NCBI GenBank assembly: GCA_019925795.1
Contig: CM034300.1
Location: forward strand, 57,518,873 to 57,582,872
DNA length: 64,000 bases
DNA from: Dendrobium chrysotoxum
Taxonomy: Eukaryota; Streptophyta; Magnoliopsida; Asparagales; Orchidaceae
Direction: 5' to 3'
Below, piece after piece: positions 1 through 11,107 of this stretch (within the stretch, counting starts at the first letter, position 1; every line of letters starts with the position of its first letter). The notes below the pieces were generated by a model. That model made no database searches. It was not told where the DNA came from and saw only the letters and a program-made list of their open reading frames with translations. A program made the translations under genes and the position numbers.

Positions 1-1653
1 TGTGTGAGATATGTCTTAGTATGCCACAAGAAGAACATCTAAAACCAGGAAAAAGATTAACTAATCTACATGGGTGATAGTGCCTCTTCCTAGGTGTGTA
101 TGAAACATGCTTTGATGATTTTATAATAAATTCTTCAAAAGGTGGAGGTGCATAAAATTGTGCAAAAGTAGGAGGTATTTCATTTTTTCTCAAAAGCACT
201 AATTTTAAGTCTTAGAAATTCATTTTCCTTCTTGAGACTTGCAATTTCAAATTTCAAATAATGCTCATCACCAATTAAGTTACATGCCATGGTGTCTAGT
301 TCTTTATAAGCTTTTTTCTAAATCAACATGCGATGTTTTCAATGACTCATACTCAACAATTAGTTTAGAATGCTTTTTGTTCAATTCATCAAGTAAAGAC
401 ACGTGATTGCTATCAAGTGTAGAATGATCCTTAATCATAACATCATGCTCTTTTTGCAAATTCAAGAAATCCAATTTCAGGCTGGCATGGATTTTCTTAA
501 GTTTCCTATACGATGAATGAATTTTCTTAAAAACATCTAGCAATTGATCATAAGTTAGCTCATATACCTCTTCTTGATCAGACTGACTAGGATGATTATC
601 AGCCATCAGACACAAGTTCGTAGTCTCCTCTTCAGTTTCAGTCTCAGAGGAGTCAGATGCAGAATCTACCCAGAATGCCTTTTGAATCTATTTCTTTTCC
701 TTCATGAACTTGGGTTTCTCCTCACCCTTCTGCTTGCTTGGGTGAGCCTTAAGTGTAGGATAATCAGCCTTCTTACATTCAAAATAAATAGTATCAGATG
801 AACCTTTAAAATTTTTACTACTCTTACCTTTGTTCAACTTCTGAAAGTTCTTGTGTTTCTTCCTTAGAAAGCTTTTGAATTACCTAGTGATTAAGGCAAC
901 ATCATCACTATTAGAACTGAAAGTATCAGTATCAGTCTCGTTGGCCTTCAGCGTCACAGTTTTCTCTTTCTTTTTCTCACCTGCATCAAGCTGTCTTTGG
1001 TTCATTCCTTACTCGTAAGCAATGAGTGATCCAAGTAAGTTATCAATAGAATAGGCATTCAAATCTTTAGATTTAGTGATCGCAGTTATCTTGGTATTAT
1101 AAGAAGAAGGCAAACATCTCAAAATCTTGTTAACTTTTTCATAATTAGTAAGCTCCCTTCCTAAGGCATGCAAGGAGATGACAATTTGAGTGAACCTAAT
1201 ATATATTTCAGAAATTGATTCACTAGGTTTCATGCGAAAGAGTTCATAGTCGTGAAGCAAGATATTCAATCTAGATTGCTTAACTTCAGATATTCCTTCA
1301 TAAGTAATGCATAATCTTTCACAGATTTCTTTACCAACTGTATAAGTGGAAACACGCATGTAATCTTCAGATTTTAAAGTACAGAAAAAATAGTTAAAAA
1401 ACTTTATATTTAGTTGTGCTAAATCACGATCATCAAATGTCCATTCAGTAAAAGGAAGTTTAGTTTTAATGCCATTTACAAGTCTATGAGGTGCTTCATA
1501 ACCATCTTTAACAAACATCCACATGCGATAATCAATAGATTGTAAAAAGGTGGGCTTGCGAGCTTTCCAAAAATTAAACGGTATATTATCAAACAAAGGT
1601 GGATGAGTAATGCAATAACCTTCAACAGTATTTCTATTTCTAAAGTTAGCCAT
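1..1653 (-). pseudogene. gag of copia element E, degraded, runs off the window
   Basis: Retrotransposon capsid/nucleocapsid polyprotein. The start ATG (1653-1651) is followed by MANFRNRNTVEGY, matching the gag N-terminus of the intact element A. The first 214 codons are open and cover the copia gag domain (MRVSTYTVGKEI, HDYELFRMKPSESISEIYIRF). After a stop at about 1009 the frame resumes through the basic region, a damaged first zinc knuckle at about 770 (the PGHIK part is lost) and the coiled-coil segment at 304-615. The second zinc knuckle near position 20 is also damaged. It cannot encode full-length Gag. Confidence 0.85.
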
Positions 1654-1697
1654 GGATCAAATTCAAAAGTTTTTCAAAACTTAATTTTATGAATACT

Positions 1698-1709
1698 GCT
1701 CTGATATCA
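1698..1709 (-). other. Primer binding site of E (initiator tRNA-Met)
   Basis: Minus-strand TGATATCAGAGC, one base off the usual plant copia site TGGTATCAGAGC, lies two bases inside the LTR edge. It is complementary to the 3' end of initiator tRNA-Met and primes minus-strand DNA synthesis. Confidence 0.85.
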
Positions 1710-2105
1710 CTTGTAAGTTTGTTAGGGATGTTAAGCCCTTATGAACTAGTCCTGAGGCTAACGAAGAGGGGGGGGGGTGAATTGGTAGTTTTAAAAATTT
1801 GTAGGTAAACGACAATTTAGAAAATCTTTTTAAATATTTTAAAATGTTTACAGTTACGCGATGATGTGAAGATGTTCAATGATAATAGAATAATAATCAC
1901 AATCACACAATCATCAACAAAAAAGTAAGTGCGAAAAATAATCAGAAAGAACACACAAGATTTTATAGTGGTTCGGTCAACTTGACCTACGTCCACTCCC
2001 TGGAGCCTCCCCTCCGGGTATTGAATTAACACTAAGTGACTCTCCTTCTGCTCCCATAATAAGGCGGAGAAGCCTGTACAAAAAGTCCTTTCCACCAACC
2101 TGGTG

Positions 2106-2280
2106 AGGCAGAGAAATTGAACTCCTTTCGCTTCCTCCTGAAGTAGGCAGAGAACCTGGACTCCTTTCGCTTCCTCCTGAAGCAGACAGAGAACCTAGAC
2201 TCCTTTTGCTTCCTCCTGAAGCAGGCAGAGAACCTAGACTCCTTTTGCTTCCTCCTGAAGCAGGTAGAGAATCTGGATCT
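2106..2280 (-). repeat. 39-bp minisatellite in the LTR of E
   Basis: About four units of 39 bp, each containing CTCCTTTCGCTTCCTCCTGA with variants. Because 39 is a multiple of 3, the sense strand stays open and reads as a 13-residue repeat (SRFSACFRRKQKE). The same unit length is found in the LTRs of A, B, C and D. Confidence 0.85.
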
Positions 2281-2518
2281 TCTTGTGGACGATCCTACCA
2301 CAGAACCACCAACAAGACAAGAGATGATGACCGTAAAAGATGACTCAGATCCTTGCTTGGAGCAACCTTTGTGAACACCTCACAAACTCCCCCTCACAAG
2401 ATCCTCTCTCTCTCTCTCCCAAGCTCTCTCTCCCTCTCTCAAGATTTTAACGATTGAACAAAAGAGATCTTAAAAAGGAGGGCTAAAAATTGCCCTAAAA
2501 TTTAATTTGATGATTCCG

Positions 2519-3170
2519 TTTGTACAGTACGATCCAATATCATACAGTACGATCAGTTCAAAAATAGTTTCGTCCAGTACGAATGCAAATAAATAGTTCA
2601 CAAATTTTATGAACATCATACAGTACGATCAACTTATTCTCAACTGTTCGTACGGGATGATCTTTGGGACAATCAAATTTATCTATATCCATTATCCCGC
2701 ATTTCACTATTCATACAGTACAATTAGTTTAATTCAGGTCATCATACAGTACGATACAAATATCATCCAGGATGAATAGAATAAAAAAACCTTAGTTTTG
2801 TCTGGTACAATCAATGGGATGACTGACATCGTCTCTATTGCTCGTCTAGTATGATCCAATATCGTACTGTACGAATAAAATTAATTAAGAAACCAAGATT
2901 TGATTGCTCGATCACAGGGGATAATTTTGGCAGGATTTAAAATGTTCGTACAGTTTGATTGTAATCATACAATATGATTAGTTCAAAAATTCAAAATTCA
3001 AATCTTACCAAAATAGTCCTGGCAGCTAGGGTTTTTTTCAAATCGTATAGTACGATATGAATCATACAGTATGATTAGTTCTCAAAACTAATCATTCAGA
3101 ATTAGCTGTAAGCCTAAATATTAATGACCTATCATATAGTACGATGGAGAAATCGTACAGTATGATTTTC
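2519..3170 (-). promoter_or_regulatory. Palindrome array (GTAC type) in U3 of E
   Basis: Repeated 15-bp dyads of the form ATCGTAC-N-GTACGAT with decayed variants. They occur in close pairs: starts 2519/2539, 2841/2861, 2945/2964, 3042/3061 and 3131/3152, a spacing of 19-21 bp. Clustered LTR palindromes are a known hallmark of Sireviruses; the regulatory role is inferred. Confidence 0.7.
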
Positions 3171-3421
3171 TTTAAGAGAAACACTAAATCACTCCATAAT
3201 TCTCCCTGAGTGTGTGTGTGCAAGATTACTTAGCTTGGGGATCCGTTACATTACACTTGACTCAAGAAAAATGAAAAAGTACATTTAAACATACATAGAC
3301 CAGATCTTAAGTTGGCTTGAATTGTATCTGATCTTTTATACTTGAAAGGTTAGACACTGAACCAAAAACAAAAAGGTTTGCTATCATCAAAATCATAGTC
3401 CTTGAATCCAGATTCACAACA

Positions 3422-3813
3422 GGTATAGAAGTACATCTTCTTTATGGTATAATAGAAGTAAAGTTGGTAGGAGATATGCAAAGTTTGACCCATTTATCAT
3501 TATTAGCCAGGTAAGCCAAGCCTATTTTACTAACTATCCAGGTAAATTATGAGAAAAATAGGATTGGCTCGTAATTATCAAGACTAAACCCTAGCGAGCC
3601 CTTAAGAAAACCACATTAATACCACCAACACATCTTGAAGAGCTTATGTCAAACTTAAAAGATCTTGCTAATAATGTGGATGATCAAATTGTAACAACTA
3701 ATGATAGTGAGTTACAATTAGACGAAGTAGAATTAAACATAGAGGAAAGTTATGAGGAATATGATAGTGGTGAAGATGTGTCATTATATGGAAGTGATTC
3801 AACAGATGATTAG
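3422..3813 (+). pseudogene. TNP2-type CACTA transposase, C-terminal fragment
   Basis: The plus strand encodes RRYAKFDPFIIISQVSQAYF and then NYPGKL, matching the DUF4216 region found near the C-terminus of plant CACTA TNP2 proteins. A probable intron or decayed stretch follows (about 3550-3630), then an acidic tail ending in GSDSTDD and a TAG stop at 3811-3813. Everything upstream was separated by the insertion of E at 3421/3422. Internal stops show it is dead. Confidence 0.7.
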
Positions 3814-4040
3814 TAAACATAAGGTAAATATATTTACTGATTTTTCATAATTAATTATGAATCAATAATTTAAATTAACTATAAGATTTATTTTTAACAG
3901 CATAGCAATAGTTACTTTGGTTATTTTATTATTGCTCTACTTTCTTTTAACAGTATAGCAGTACTTACAGTTTATATTAAATATTTATTATAATTTATGT
4001 TGTTAATATTTTTTTAATATTTTTTATAGATAGCTTCTAG

Positions 4041-5654
4041 TGATGAGCTTCACTAAGGATTTATCAAGAACTTTTTTGGTAGGCACAGTAAGAAGGTGAC
4101 TAGTGGCTCAACCAGTATGTCTATAAGTACTGAGGGGACATCTTCTTTTCAGCCTGCCACTCAGAGTCAGCTTAGCCCTCCTGTACCTACTTCTACAGCC
4201 AATAGTCCACCATTTTACTCACCAAACCTTCGCTTTCCTTTGCCATACTCCACGTATAATACTCCCTTTTACCCTCACTACCCCTCCCCCACCTTCTCAT
4301 GGAGGCCCTCCCACTTATCCATATCCACCATATATCCCTCCATTCTATCCCCAACACCCCCTTAGCCCTCTGCAAGTGGACCTTCCACCCCAATTATAGA
4401 AGAGCATATTTCAGAGGGGCGCATGTTAATTGCACCTAAGGGTGACATGTACATACTTACTATATTCTTAACATGCTACTAAAATTTGATAAATATTTTT
4501 TCACCTAACACATTTTGTGTAAGTTTCATCCATCGAAGCAGCCGACTCATAAAAATGGGACATCATACAGAGCAGGTATGATGCTCCTTATATTTCTTGA
4601 AAGAAAATCATATAGAAGTGCACAACATGTGGTTCAAGAAGTTTGAGGTTAATAATTATAAAAAAAAATATTATATATTATATCTTTTTAAATAATCTAA
4701 CAAAAATATTCTACATTATATATTTTTATATGTAAAAAGATTTTTATTAGTTACCGGAGTATAATGATAAAATTAGAAAGAATTTTGAGAAGTGTGGGTC
4801 TACTCGTATGCGAGACATATTTATAGACATTAGGCAGTCTAGAGAGCGACCCCTCTGGATTGGTGAGAGTGTATGAGCCAAGCTGACTAATACTTGGGGC
4901 AACCCAGATTACACCAAGAGGTGGGACCAAAATTGACAGAACCGAGCATCTAATGTTGGGGGCATGGGTAGTTCCCTCGATATTAAGGGCTCAATTCCAT
5001 ATACTGAGCACAGGTGATTTTAGGTAAGAAATTTTAAAATATTTTAATAATTTATTTATTTATGAATACTAATATAAGTATATTGTAGAGAAAGTTATTG
5101 GGTAGAGAACCGACCACTATTGAGTTACATAGTTATACCCACAAGGTGATAGTTAGACCAGCAATGGGTTGATGATGGAGCAAGAAAAGCTTACTTGAGT
5201 ATATAAGTTTAAAATTTTAAGTTTCATGTGTAAATTGAATAATCTTATGTTAACTTTATAGGAAAAGTATATACAGCTTCGAGAGAGCAAGACTAGAGCT
5301 TGTGAGGGATCTTCTGAGGGATCAACAGATTATTCTAACTATCGCACTTGGTTGTAAGCGGTAGGTAGAATGCAGAAAGTTCGAGTTTATGGGTTAGGCT
5401 CATAAGCCTATGAGTATGAGGGGCAGACATTTGGTGGCTCCAGCTTCTCAGCAAGCAGCCTGGAGTAATTGTATAGACAATAAGTGATTTCCCTTATAGC
5501 AGAGTTAGATCAAGTCAGAAAATTACAAGATGACATGCAGATGTAGATGCAGCAAAGTCGGTTGTTGGATGAGCTACATAAATTGAGGGAGCAGTTCAGT
5601 GGAAAGTAGCCAGCATCCTTTGAGGAGGAGAATGATGAGACAGATTTAGATTAG
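4041..5654 (+). pseudogene. CACTA second ORF, Transposase_24 (Ptta/En/Spm) type
   Basis: A serine/proline-rich N-terminal part (open at 4096-4365, with SPPVPTSTANSPPFYSPN) is followed, across A/T-rich intron-like gaps, by segments diagnostic of plant Ptta/En/Spm proteins: RASNVGGMGSSLDIKGSIPY near 4945 and LGREPTTIELHSYTHK near 5100. A glutamine-rich coiled-coil tail (QVRKLQDDMQMQMQQSRLLD, about 5510) ends in ENDETDLD and a TAG at 5652-5654. In-frame stops and unclear exon edges make it a pseudogene as read. In related elements this protein is the TNPA-like partner thought to bind subterminal repeats. Confidence 0.7.
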
Positions 5655-6315
5655 AATTTTTTTTGTTATTACTAGACATTTTTATTCTATGTTAGATATT
5701 TCATTTCTATGTTTGTATATTTTATTATCTATTTTTTAAATTATTTGGTGATGGTTCGATATCATTTTGTGATCAAATACATTATTACATGCATGTAGCA
5801 TTAGTATTTATGTTTAATGTTTGAATGTGAATATGATATGTGTATATGGTTTATACAAGATTATTGTGTTGTAGAAAACATGTGAGGGAGGGTTTTTTTT
5901 CTCGTACATGTTGTCGATGGATTTTCAGTGGAATATCTATCGAAAATGAAGATACAACGAAATGGTATGGTATTTTTTTTATGGATAAATTCTGACGGAT
6001 GTATCAGTGAATAAACCATCGAATATGTCTGCCAATTAATTCCCCACAAAACCTCCCGGTGATTTGTCCGCTGATAATTCTGGCAATACAGTTCACGAAT
6101 GATGAATTTGGCCGCATAATTTCGTCGGAACTCTTCCAAAAAAATTCATCAGAAGTATCTCTGGCAAAAAACTTCTGCCAAAATAATATTTTCGATGCTC
6201 ATTTACCATCGACCCAATTTCCATTGGCAATCCACCTTAAATGCAAAATTTTTGGTGGAATTTCTCATTTTTTGGCAGATTTAGGCTACTAGAGATAAGA
6301 GTTTTTCTTGTAGTG
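5655..6315 (+). repeat. 3' subterminal region and terminal inverted repeat of CACTA K
   Basis: Non-coding. From about 5880 it carries short degenerate repeats in both orientations around TCGRYGGAAT/ATTYCCGACGA-like words, as expected of CACTA subterminal transposase-binding regions. It ends with the 14-bp inverted repeat at 6302-6315. The small ORFs here on both strands are repeat shadows. Confidence 0.7.
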
Positions 6316-6774
6316 TTACTAGTTAAATCAGTGCATCTTTAAGCTAAGTTGATGTGCCTCTTCATTTTGATAATTACTCCACCATGGCACTGCAAAAGTT
6401 GAGTGCTGTGGCGCTTGAAAGCAAAATCTGGCACTACGACATTTCGATGATCAACACTTCGGTGCTCAATTTCTTGAGACTTCAGTGTTGTAATGCTATT
6501 TTTTTGGGTAGCGGTGTTGTAAGGAGCTACAACATAGACCTTGGCTCCACCAGGGTGCTGAATTTCCTTCAAATATTGAGAGGTTAGTGTTGTAATGTAC
6601 AAAATAGCATTGGGGTGTTGTAGATGCCCACGCTACTGCACTATATTGGTGGGTGCTATGACGCTCGTTCAGCACTTATATATTTTAGCCTTCTCTTGAA
6701 TATTTTATGTACAAACAAAACTAAAATATTCACTAAATTTAAACATAATAAATAGTATATAATTTACATATAAT
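6316..6774 (-). repeat. Remnant of the 3' LTR of gypsy element G
   Basis: Aligns along its length with 52920-53382 in the 5' LTR of G: both have CTCTTCATTTT near the start, the series of CACTG/GTGTTGTA words, and AACATAATAAATAGTATATAA near the end. The left part of this LTR was displaced by CACTA K. The right edge is set by comparison with the other LTR and may be off by about 10 bp. Confidence 0.75.
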
Positions 6775-7859
6775 AAATTTTCCCCAGCTTAAACTCTTAC
6801 AAGTAATGGTGAAATGACATATAAAATAACTTAATAGCCAAAGTTAAAATTTAAAATTTAAAATTACTAAAATATAAGATAATACATCCTAGTTAAGAAT
6901 TAATTTGGAATTATCAAAGTTATAATTTAAATTTGAAAGGTCATAATAATTATCCCAATCAGTCATCCTTTCTGTTACTTATATTGAACATATCCACTAT
7001 GAGTGTATGTGTAAGCTTGACTTCTGAATTTAGAATAAAATAATGTATTATTTAGGAATTAATTATGCATGTAGTTAAATTGGAAGTTCAATAGTGTACA
7101 TTCATATATATTAGTTCACTTATCTTATCCTATTTGATTTAAGTATTAGGATGTGTTTGGACTAAAGCTTCAATAGATACTAATTTTTGAATGCACTCAT
7201 ATTTTTTCAATTTTCAAATTTCCTTCTATAATTTTTCATATTTTTTACTTTTTCTTCATAATTACGGATTACATGTTAATGATTTTGAATACCATTTTCA
7301 CTTTCATCTTCCTATAACCCCAATTGATTTAATATAAGGATTTTATAAGTTCATTAATTCCATGCTAAGTTTACTATGATCTTCCTAATTTAAGTTACCA
7401 CCTTCTTTTCCCTAAATGAAATTACTCATTCATCAATTCAATAATCAGTGTATAGTTTCTAAATTCAAAATAAGTTAATAGCTTAAATGATCTATATTAA
7501 TTAATTATGATGATTTCCAAATTATGAATTATTTTACATTGTTCATTACAACTATCATTTAGGATTTTATTATTATCTTAATTTTACATAATGTTTAATT
7601 ATCACTTTATTCTGGCTAAATAAGCAATCAAAGTGCAAGCGCTATGTAGAGAATAATATTAAATAGTTAAGCATAAGGAATTTAAATTGAATGTCAATAA
7701 TAGAAAATAATAGAAACAACATAAGGTAAACACAAGTATATAAAGATTAAGAGCAAATAACAATAACATAATACATAAAAAACTTAAAACATGAAACATA
7801 ATTGGGTTACCTCCCATCTGCGCTAAGTTTATAGTCTTCAGTCAGACTATGCCATTTTT
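6775..7859 (-). other. 3' non-coding region of gypsy element G
   Basis: About 1.1 kb of A/T-rich sequence with no ORF of note. It lies between the G LTR and the end of pol. GGGTTACCTCCCA at 7804-7816, with a related word in element H (GGAGGCAACCCATG near 60900), is a conserved motif around the end of pol in this gypsy group. I see no third ORF here, unlike in H. Confidence 0.6.
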
Positions 7860-8845
7860 TTTTTAGGATGAACCAAATTAGTGACATTTCTTAAGTGATC
7901 TTTGTTCCTCCTAAATAAGATTTCAATCTATGTCCATTGACTTTGAGTATGGGTAAACTTTTTTTATCCTAAATTTTGATAGCTCTATAAGAAAATACTT
8001 TTATAACAGTGAATGGTCATGACCATCTGGACTTTAGTTTTCTAGAAATAATTTTAATCAAGAGTTAAAGAGCAAAACTTCTTATCTAGGGGTGAAGTCT
8101 TTCTAAAGAATCTTATGATCATACCATTTCTAATTTTATCTTTATAGATTCTAACATTTTCATAAGCCTTATTTCTAAATTCTTCTACTTTATTCAACTA
8201 TATTAACATCTTTTCTTCTACTCCCTTAAGATTGAAATTTAATTCTTTCACTGCCCAAAATGCTTTATGTTCTTATTCTACAAGAAGGTGGCAAGCTTTC
8301 CCAAATACTAACCTATAGGGGGACGTTCCAATAGGGGTCTTAAAAGCAATCCTATATACCCAAAGTGCATCATCTAATTTAATAGCCCAGTCTTTTCTAT
8401 TAGCACTGATAGTTTTCTCCAAAAAAATTTTAACCTCCTTATTACTAATTTTAGCTTGGCCACTAGTATGGGGATGATAAGTCGTTGCAACCCTATGATG
8501 AATACCATACTTCATTAATGATGTTTCTACTCTCTTATTATAGAAATGACTTTCCTTATCACTAATTAATACTCTAGGCACCCCAAATTTAGAAAAAAGT
8601 ATTTTTCTTTAAAAATTTAAGTACAACTTGAGCATTAGTTCAAGGGGTTGTCACTCCTTCAATCCATTTTGATATATAGCCAAGTAATAAGAATATACAA
8701 GCATCCATGGGATTGTATAAATGGTCCCATAAACTCTAGTCTCCAAACATTAAACAACTCATTTTTTAAAACATAATTTAAGGGTGTTTTCTTGATCACA
8801 CTTCCTATCATATTCATTAACATCCTTAAATAAAATAGGCCAAAA
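7860..8845 (-). pseudogene. gypsy pol fragment: integrase of element G
   Basis: Minus strand, 5' to 3': WPILFKDVNEYDRKCDQ (end of the integrase zinc-binding region), FMGPF, SKWIEGVTTP and VLKFLKKN, then a 102-codon open stretch (8581-8273) with PRVLISDKESHF, the HPHTSGQAKISNKE motif of the catalytic core, WVYRIAFKTPIGTSPYRLVF, and near 7900 the C-terminal SRWS-PFTV and NGHRLKSYLGG. This is a Ty3/gypsy Athila/Tat-type integrase. Stops and frameshifts break it. RT/RNase H is missing between 8845 and its upstream partner at 48859. Confidence 0.85.
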
Positions 8846-10497
8846 AAATAAAATGCAGAAAATAATCAGAAAGAGCACACCATATTGTATAGTGGTTTGA
8901 TCAACTTGACCTACGTCCACTCCTTGAAGCCTTCCCTCTGGATATTGCACTAACACGAAAGTGACTCTCCTTCTGCTTCCACAGCAAGGCAGAGAAGCCT
9001 GTACAAAACTCCTTTCCACCAACCCGGTGAGGCAGAGAACCTGAACTCCTTTCACTTCCTCCTGAAGCGGGTAGAGAACTCGAACTCCTTTCGCTTCCTC
9101 CTGAAGCAGGTAAAGAACCTGAACTCCTTTCGCTTCCTCCTGAAGCAGGCATAGAACCTGGATCTTCTTGTGAACGATCCTCCCACAGAAAACACCAACA
9201 AGACGAGAGACGACGAACGGAGAAGATGACTCTGATCCTTTCTTGGAGCAACCTTTATGAATCCCTCACAAACTCCCCCTCATAAGATCCTCTCTCTCTC
9301 TCCCAGGCTCTCTCTCTCAAGGTTTCTCTGGAAAGGAAAGTGGCAAATAAAAAGATTTTTCTTGTTGGAAGAAAAAGATCTTTTAAAGGAGGGCTCCAAA
9401 ATTGCCCTAAATCTCAACTGGTCGGCCAATATCATCCAGGATGATCGATCGATCGTCCTGTATGATCAGTTCAAAATTACCTGTTTAAGCCTGGACGATC
9501 TGGTTCTTCTGGATGATTAACAGGAAAAAGTTGTTCTAATCGTCCCGTACGATTCTGCAATCGTCCGGGATGATTAGTGTAAATCAGGAAGTTCGTCCAG
9601 AAGACCGCTCTGGTCATCCCGAGGAACTTATGCTGGACGATCTCGAAATGACTTGATCGTCCCGGACGATATGTCTATCGTCCGGTACGATTAGTTTAAA
9701 AAGTGTCAAAATCATCCTGAGCACCGCTCTGGACGTACAGGTGAAACATACTGGATGATTTCAAAATGACTTGATCATCCGGGACGATATGGGTATCATC
9801 CTGTATATTTAGTTCAAAATTAGGAATATCATCCTGCACATAGCTCTGGACGTACAGGTGATAGGCATTGGACGGTCAGGATTTTTAACACATCGTCCCA
9901 CACGATCCTACGATCATCTAGGATGATATGATCGAATCAATCAGGCCTTAATTACTTTGCTTAATCACCAAACTAATTTAGGCATGATTGTAATGGATCG
10001 TCCAGGATGATACACGTATCATCCGGGATGATTAGATCAAATCGCTAAAAATAAAACTTTCCTAACTTGGTCTGGCAGCTGAGAATTTCTGATTTGAGCC
10101 TATCGTCTTGTACGATCGATTGATCATCCAGGATGATCGGCTTAATCAGACAGACTTAACATGATCGCCCTAATTAGGGTTTCTATTTTCACTGGATCGT
10201 CCAGGATGATGTGGATATCGTCCGGGACGATCAGAACAAAAATTAAACAGAAACTCTAATTCACTAAAACTCTCCCCCTGAGTGTGTGTGTGTAAGGTTA
10301 CTTAGCTAGAGGATCAATTACATTACATTTAACTCAAGAAAGGGAAAAAATTACATTTAGATACACTTGGACCCGATCTTGAGTTGGCTTGAATTGCATT
10401 TGATCTTTTGTACCTGAAATGGGTTAGCCAAGCAAAACAGAATACAAACATGTTTGTCATCATCAAAACTATACTTTTTGAATCCAGATTTGTAACA
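8846..10497 (-). repeat. 3' LTR of copia element B, outer end deleted
   Basis: Runs from the TG start (sense TGTTACAAATCTGG at 10497) to a break at about 8846 where gypsy integrase sequence begins. About 200 bp of the LTR end (primer-site side) are missing compared with the right copy. It holds the promoter-proximal palindrome pair at 9431/9452, the conserved GACC-ACCACTATA-like block near 8890 and the 39-bp repeat at about 9020-9150. ORFs read in it on both strands are LTR shadows. Confidence 0.85.
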
Positions 10498-10515
10498 ATC
10501 TCCCCCTTTTTGATG
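10498..10515 (-). other. Polypurine tract of B
   Basis: Sense strand CAAAAAGGGGGAGAT lies immediately upstream of the 3' LTR start; it is the plus-strand priming site for reverse transcription. A second copy-like tract (sense CAAAAGGGGGAGTTAG) lies about 220 bp upstream at 10718-10733 and again at 10915-10930. Confidence 0.8.
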
Positions 10516-10661
10516 ATGGCAAACATTGATGCAGTAGTTTCAAATAACACAAACAGGAGTACTCAATGAACACATCAAAGACAAATATCACTTCAAATTT
10601 CATTAAACACAAAAAATATAATAAAGAAAATAACTACAAACAAAATATAATAAGAAAAACA

Positions 10662-11053
10662 ACTATAAAACAAGAGCAATATAAGAAACAACTAGAAACT
10701 ACTAGTCACTCATAACACTAACTCCCCCTTTTGACATCACAAAAAGGAGGAGGAATAGACACAACAATACAAGCAGAAAACATCACAAAACACAAAGCTG
10801 AAACAGAGGCGGATCCTGATCAGAAGGAGGAGGAGGTGGTGGCTGAAAGTAACTGTGACTATAAAACAAGAGCAATATAAGAAACAACTAGAAACTACTA
10901 GTCACTCATAACACTAACTCCCCCTTTTGACATCACAAAAAGGAGGAGGAACAGACACAACAATACAAGCAGAAAACATCACAAAATACAAAGCTGAAAC
11001 AGAGGCGGATCCTGATCAAAAGGAGGAGGAGGTGGTGGCTAAAAGTAAATGTG
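10662..11053 (-). repeat. 196-bp tandem duplication next to ORF3 of B
   Basis: Two direct copies, 10662-10857 and about 10858-11053, start with ACTATAAAACAAGAGCAATA and differ at only a few sites. Each copy contains a secondary polypurine tract and the region 3' of ORF3. The short ORFs 10927-11130 (plus) and 10933-11349 (minus) arise from this repeat and are not taken as genes. Confidence 0.85.
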
Positions 11054-11107
11054 AATGGCGGCGAAATGTGCTCCAAACTAGGCAATGTCCTGGTCGTGCT
11101 GCTGTTG

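Larger units (their letters stand above)
1..3421 (-). mobile_element. Copia element E, Sirevirus-type, 5' part only
   Basis: The 5' LTR, primer binding site and most of gag of a minus-strand Ty1/copia element are present; the rest lies beyond the window start. The LTR begins with TG and ends with CA when read on the minus strand. At 3422 the sequence changes abruptly to CACTA transposase coding sequence, so E is inserted in that transposon. The predicted 5-bp target duplication is GGTAT (3422-3426), but its partner lies outside the window. The LTR is related to those of A, B and C at both ends, while its palindromes use the GTAC half-site rather than GTCC. Confidence 0.85.
1712..3421 (-). repeat. 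5' LTR of copia element E
   Basis: 1710-bp LTR. Sense (minus) order: TGTTG start at 3421, U3 with GTAC-type palindromes (about 3170-2519), a TATA-like A/T core within GCCCTCCTTTTTAAGATC near 2470, a CT-rich stretch, a 39-bp minisatellite (about 2106-2280), the conserved block GACCGAACCACTATAAAAT, a C-rich tract and the CA end next to the primer site. The ORF readable through the minisatellite (2301-2032) is part of this LTR and not a separate gene. Confidence 0.9.
3422..6315 (+). mobile_element. CACTA (En/Spm-type) transposon K, right part
   Basis: Right end of a CACTA DNA transposon on the plus strand. It contains the C-terminal part of a TNP2-type transposase, a second ORF of the Transposase_24 (Ptta/En/Spm) type, a subterminal repeat region and the terminal inverted repeat TTTTTCTTGTAGTG (6302-6315), the reverse complement of CACTACAAGAAAAA. 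The next three bases, TTA, are the expected 3-bp target copy. To the right the sequence is gypsy LTR, so K is inserted in the LTR of G. Its left part is interrupted by E and lies outside the window. Confidence 0.85.

Noticed and set aside
4096..4365. Proline-rich host protein
   Set aside because: It is followed by Transposase_24-type segments and lies between CACTA TNP2 and the CACTA terminal repeat.
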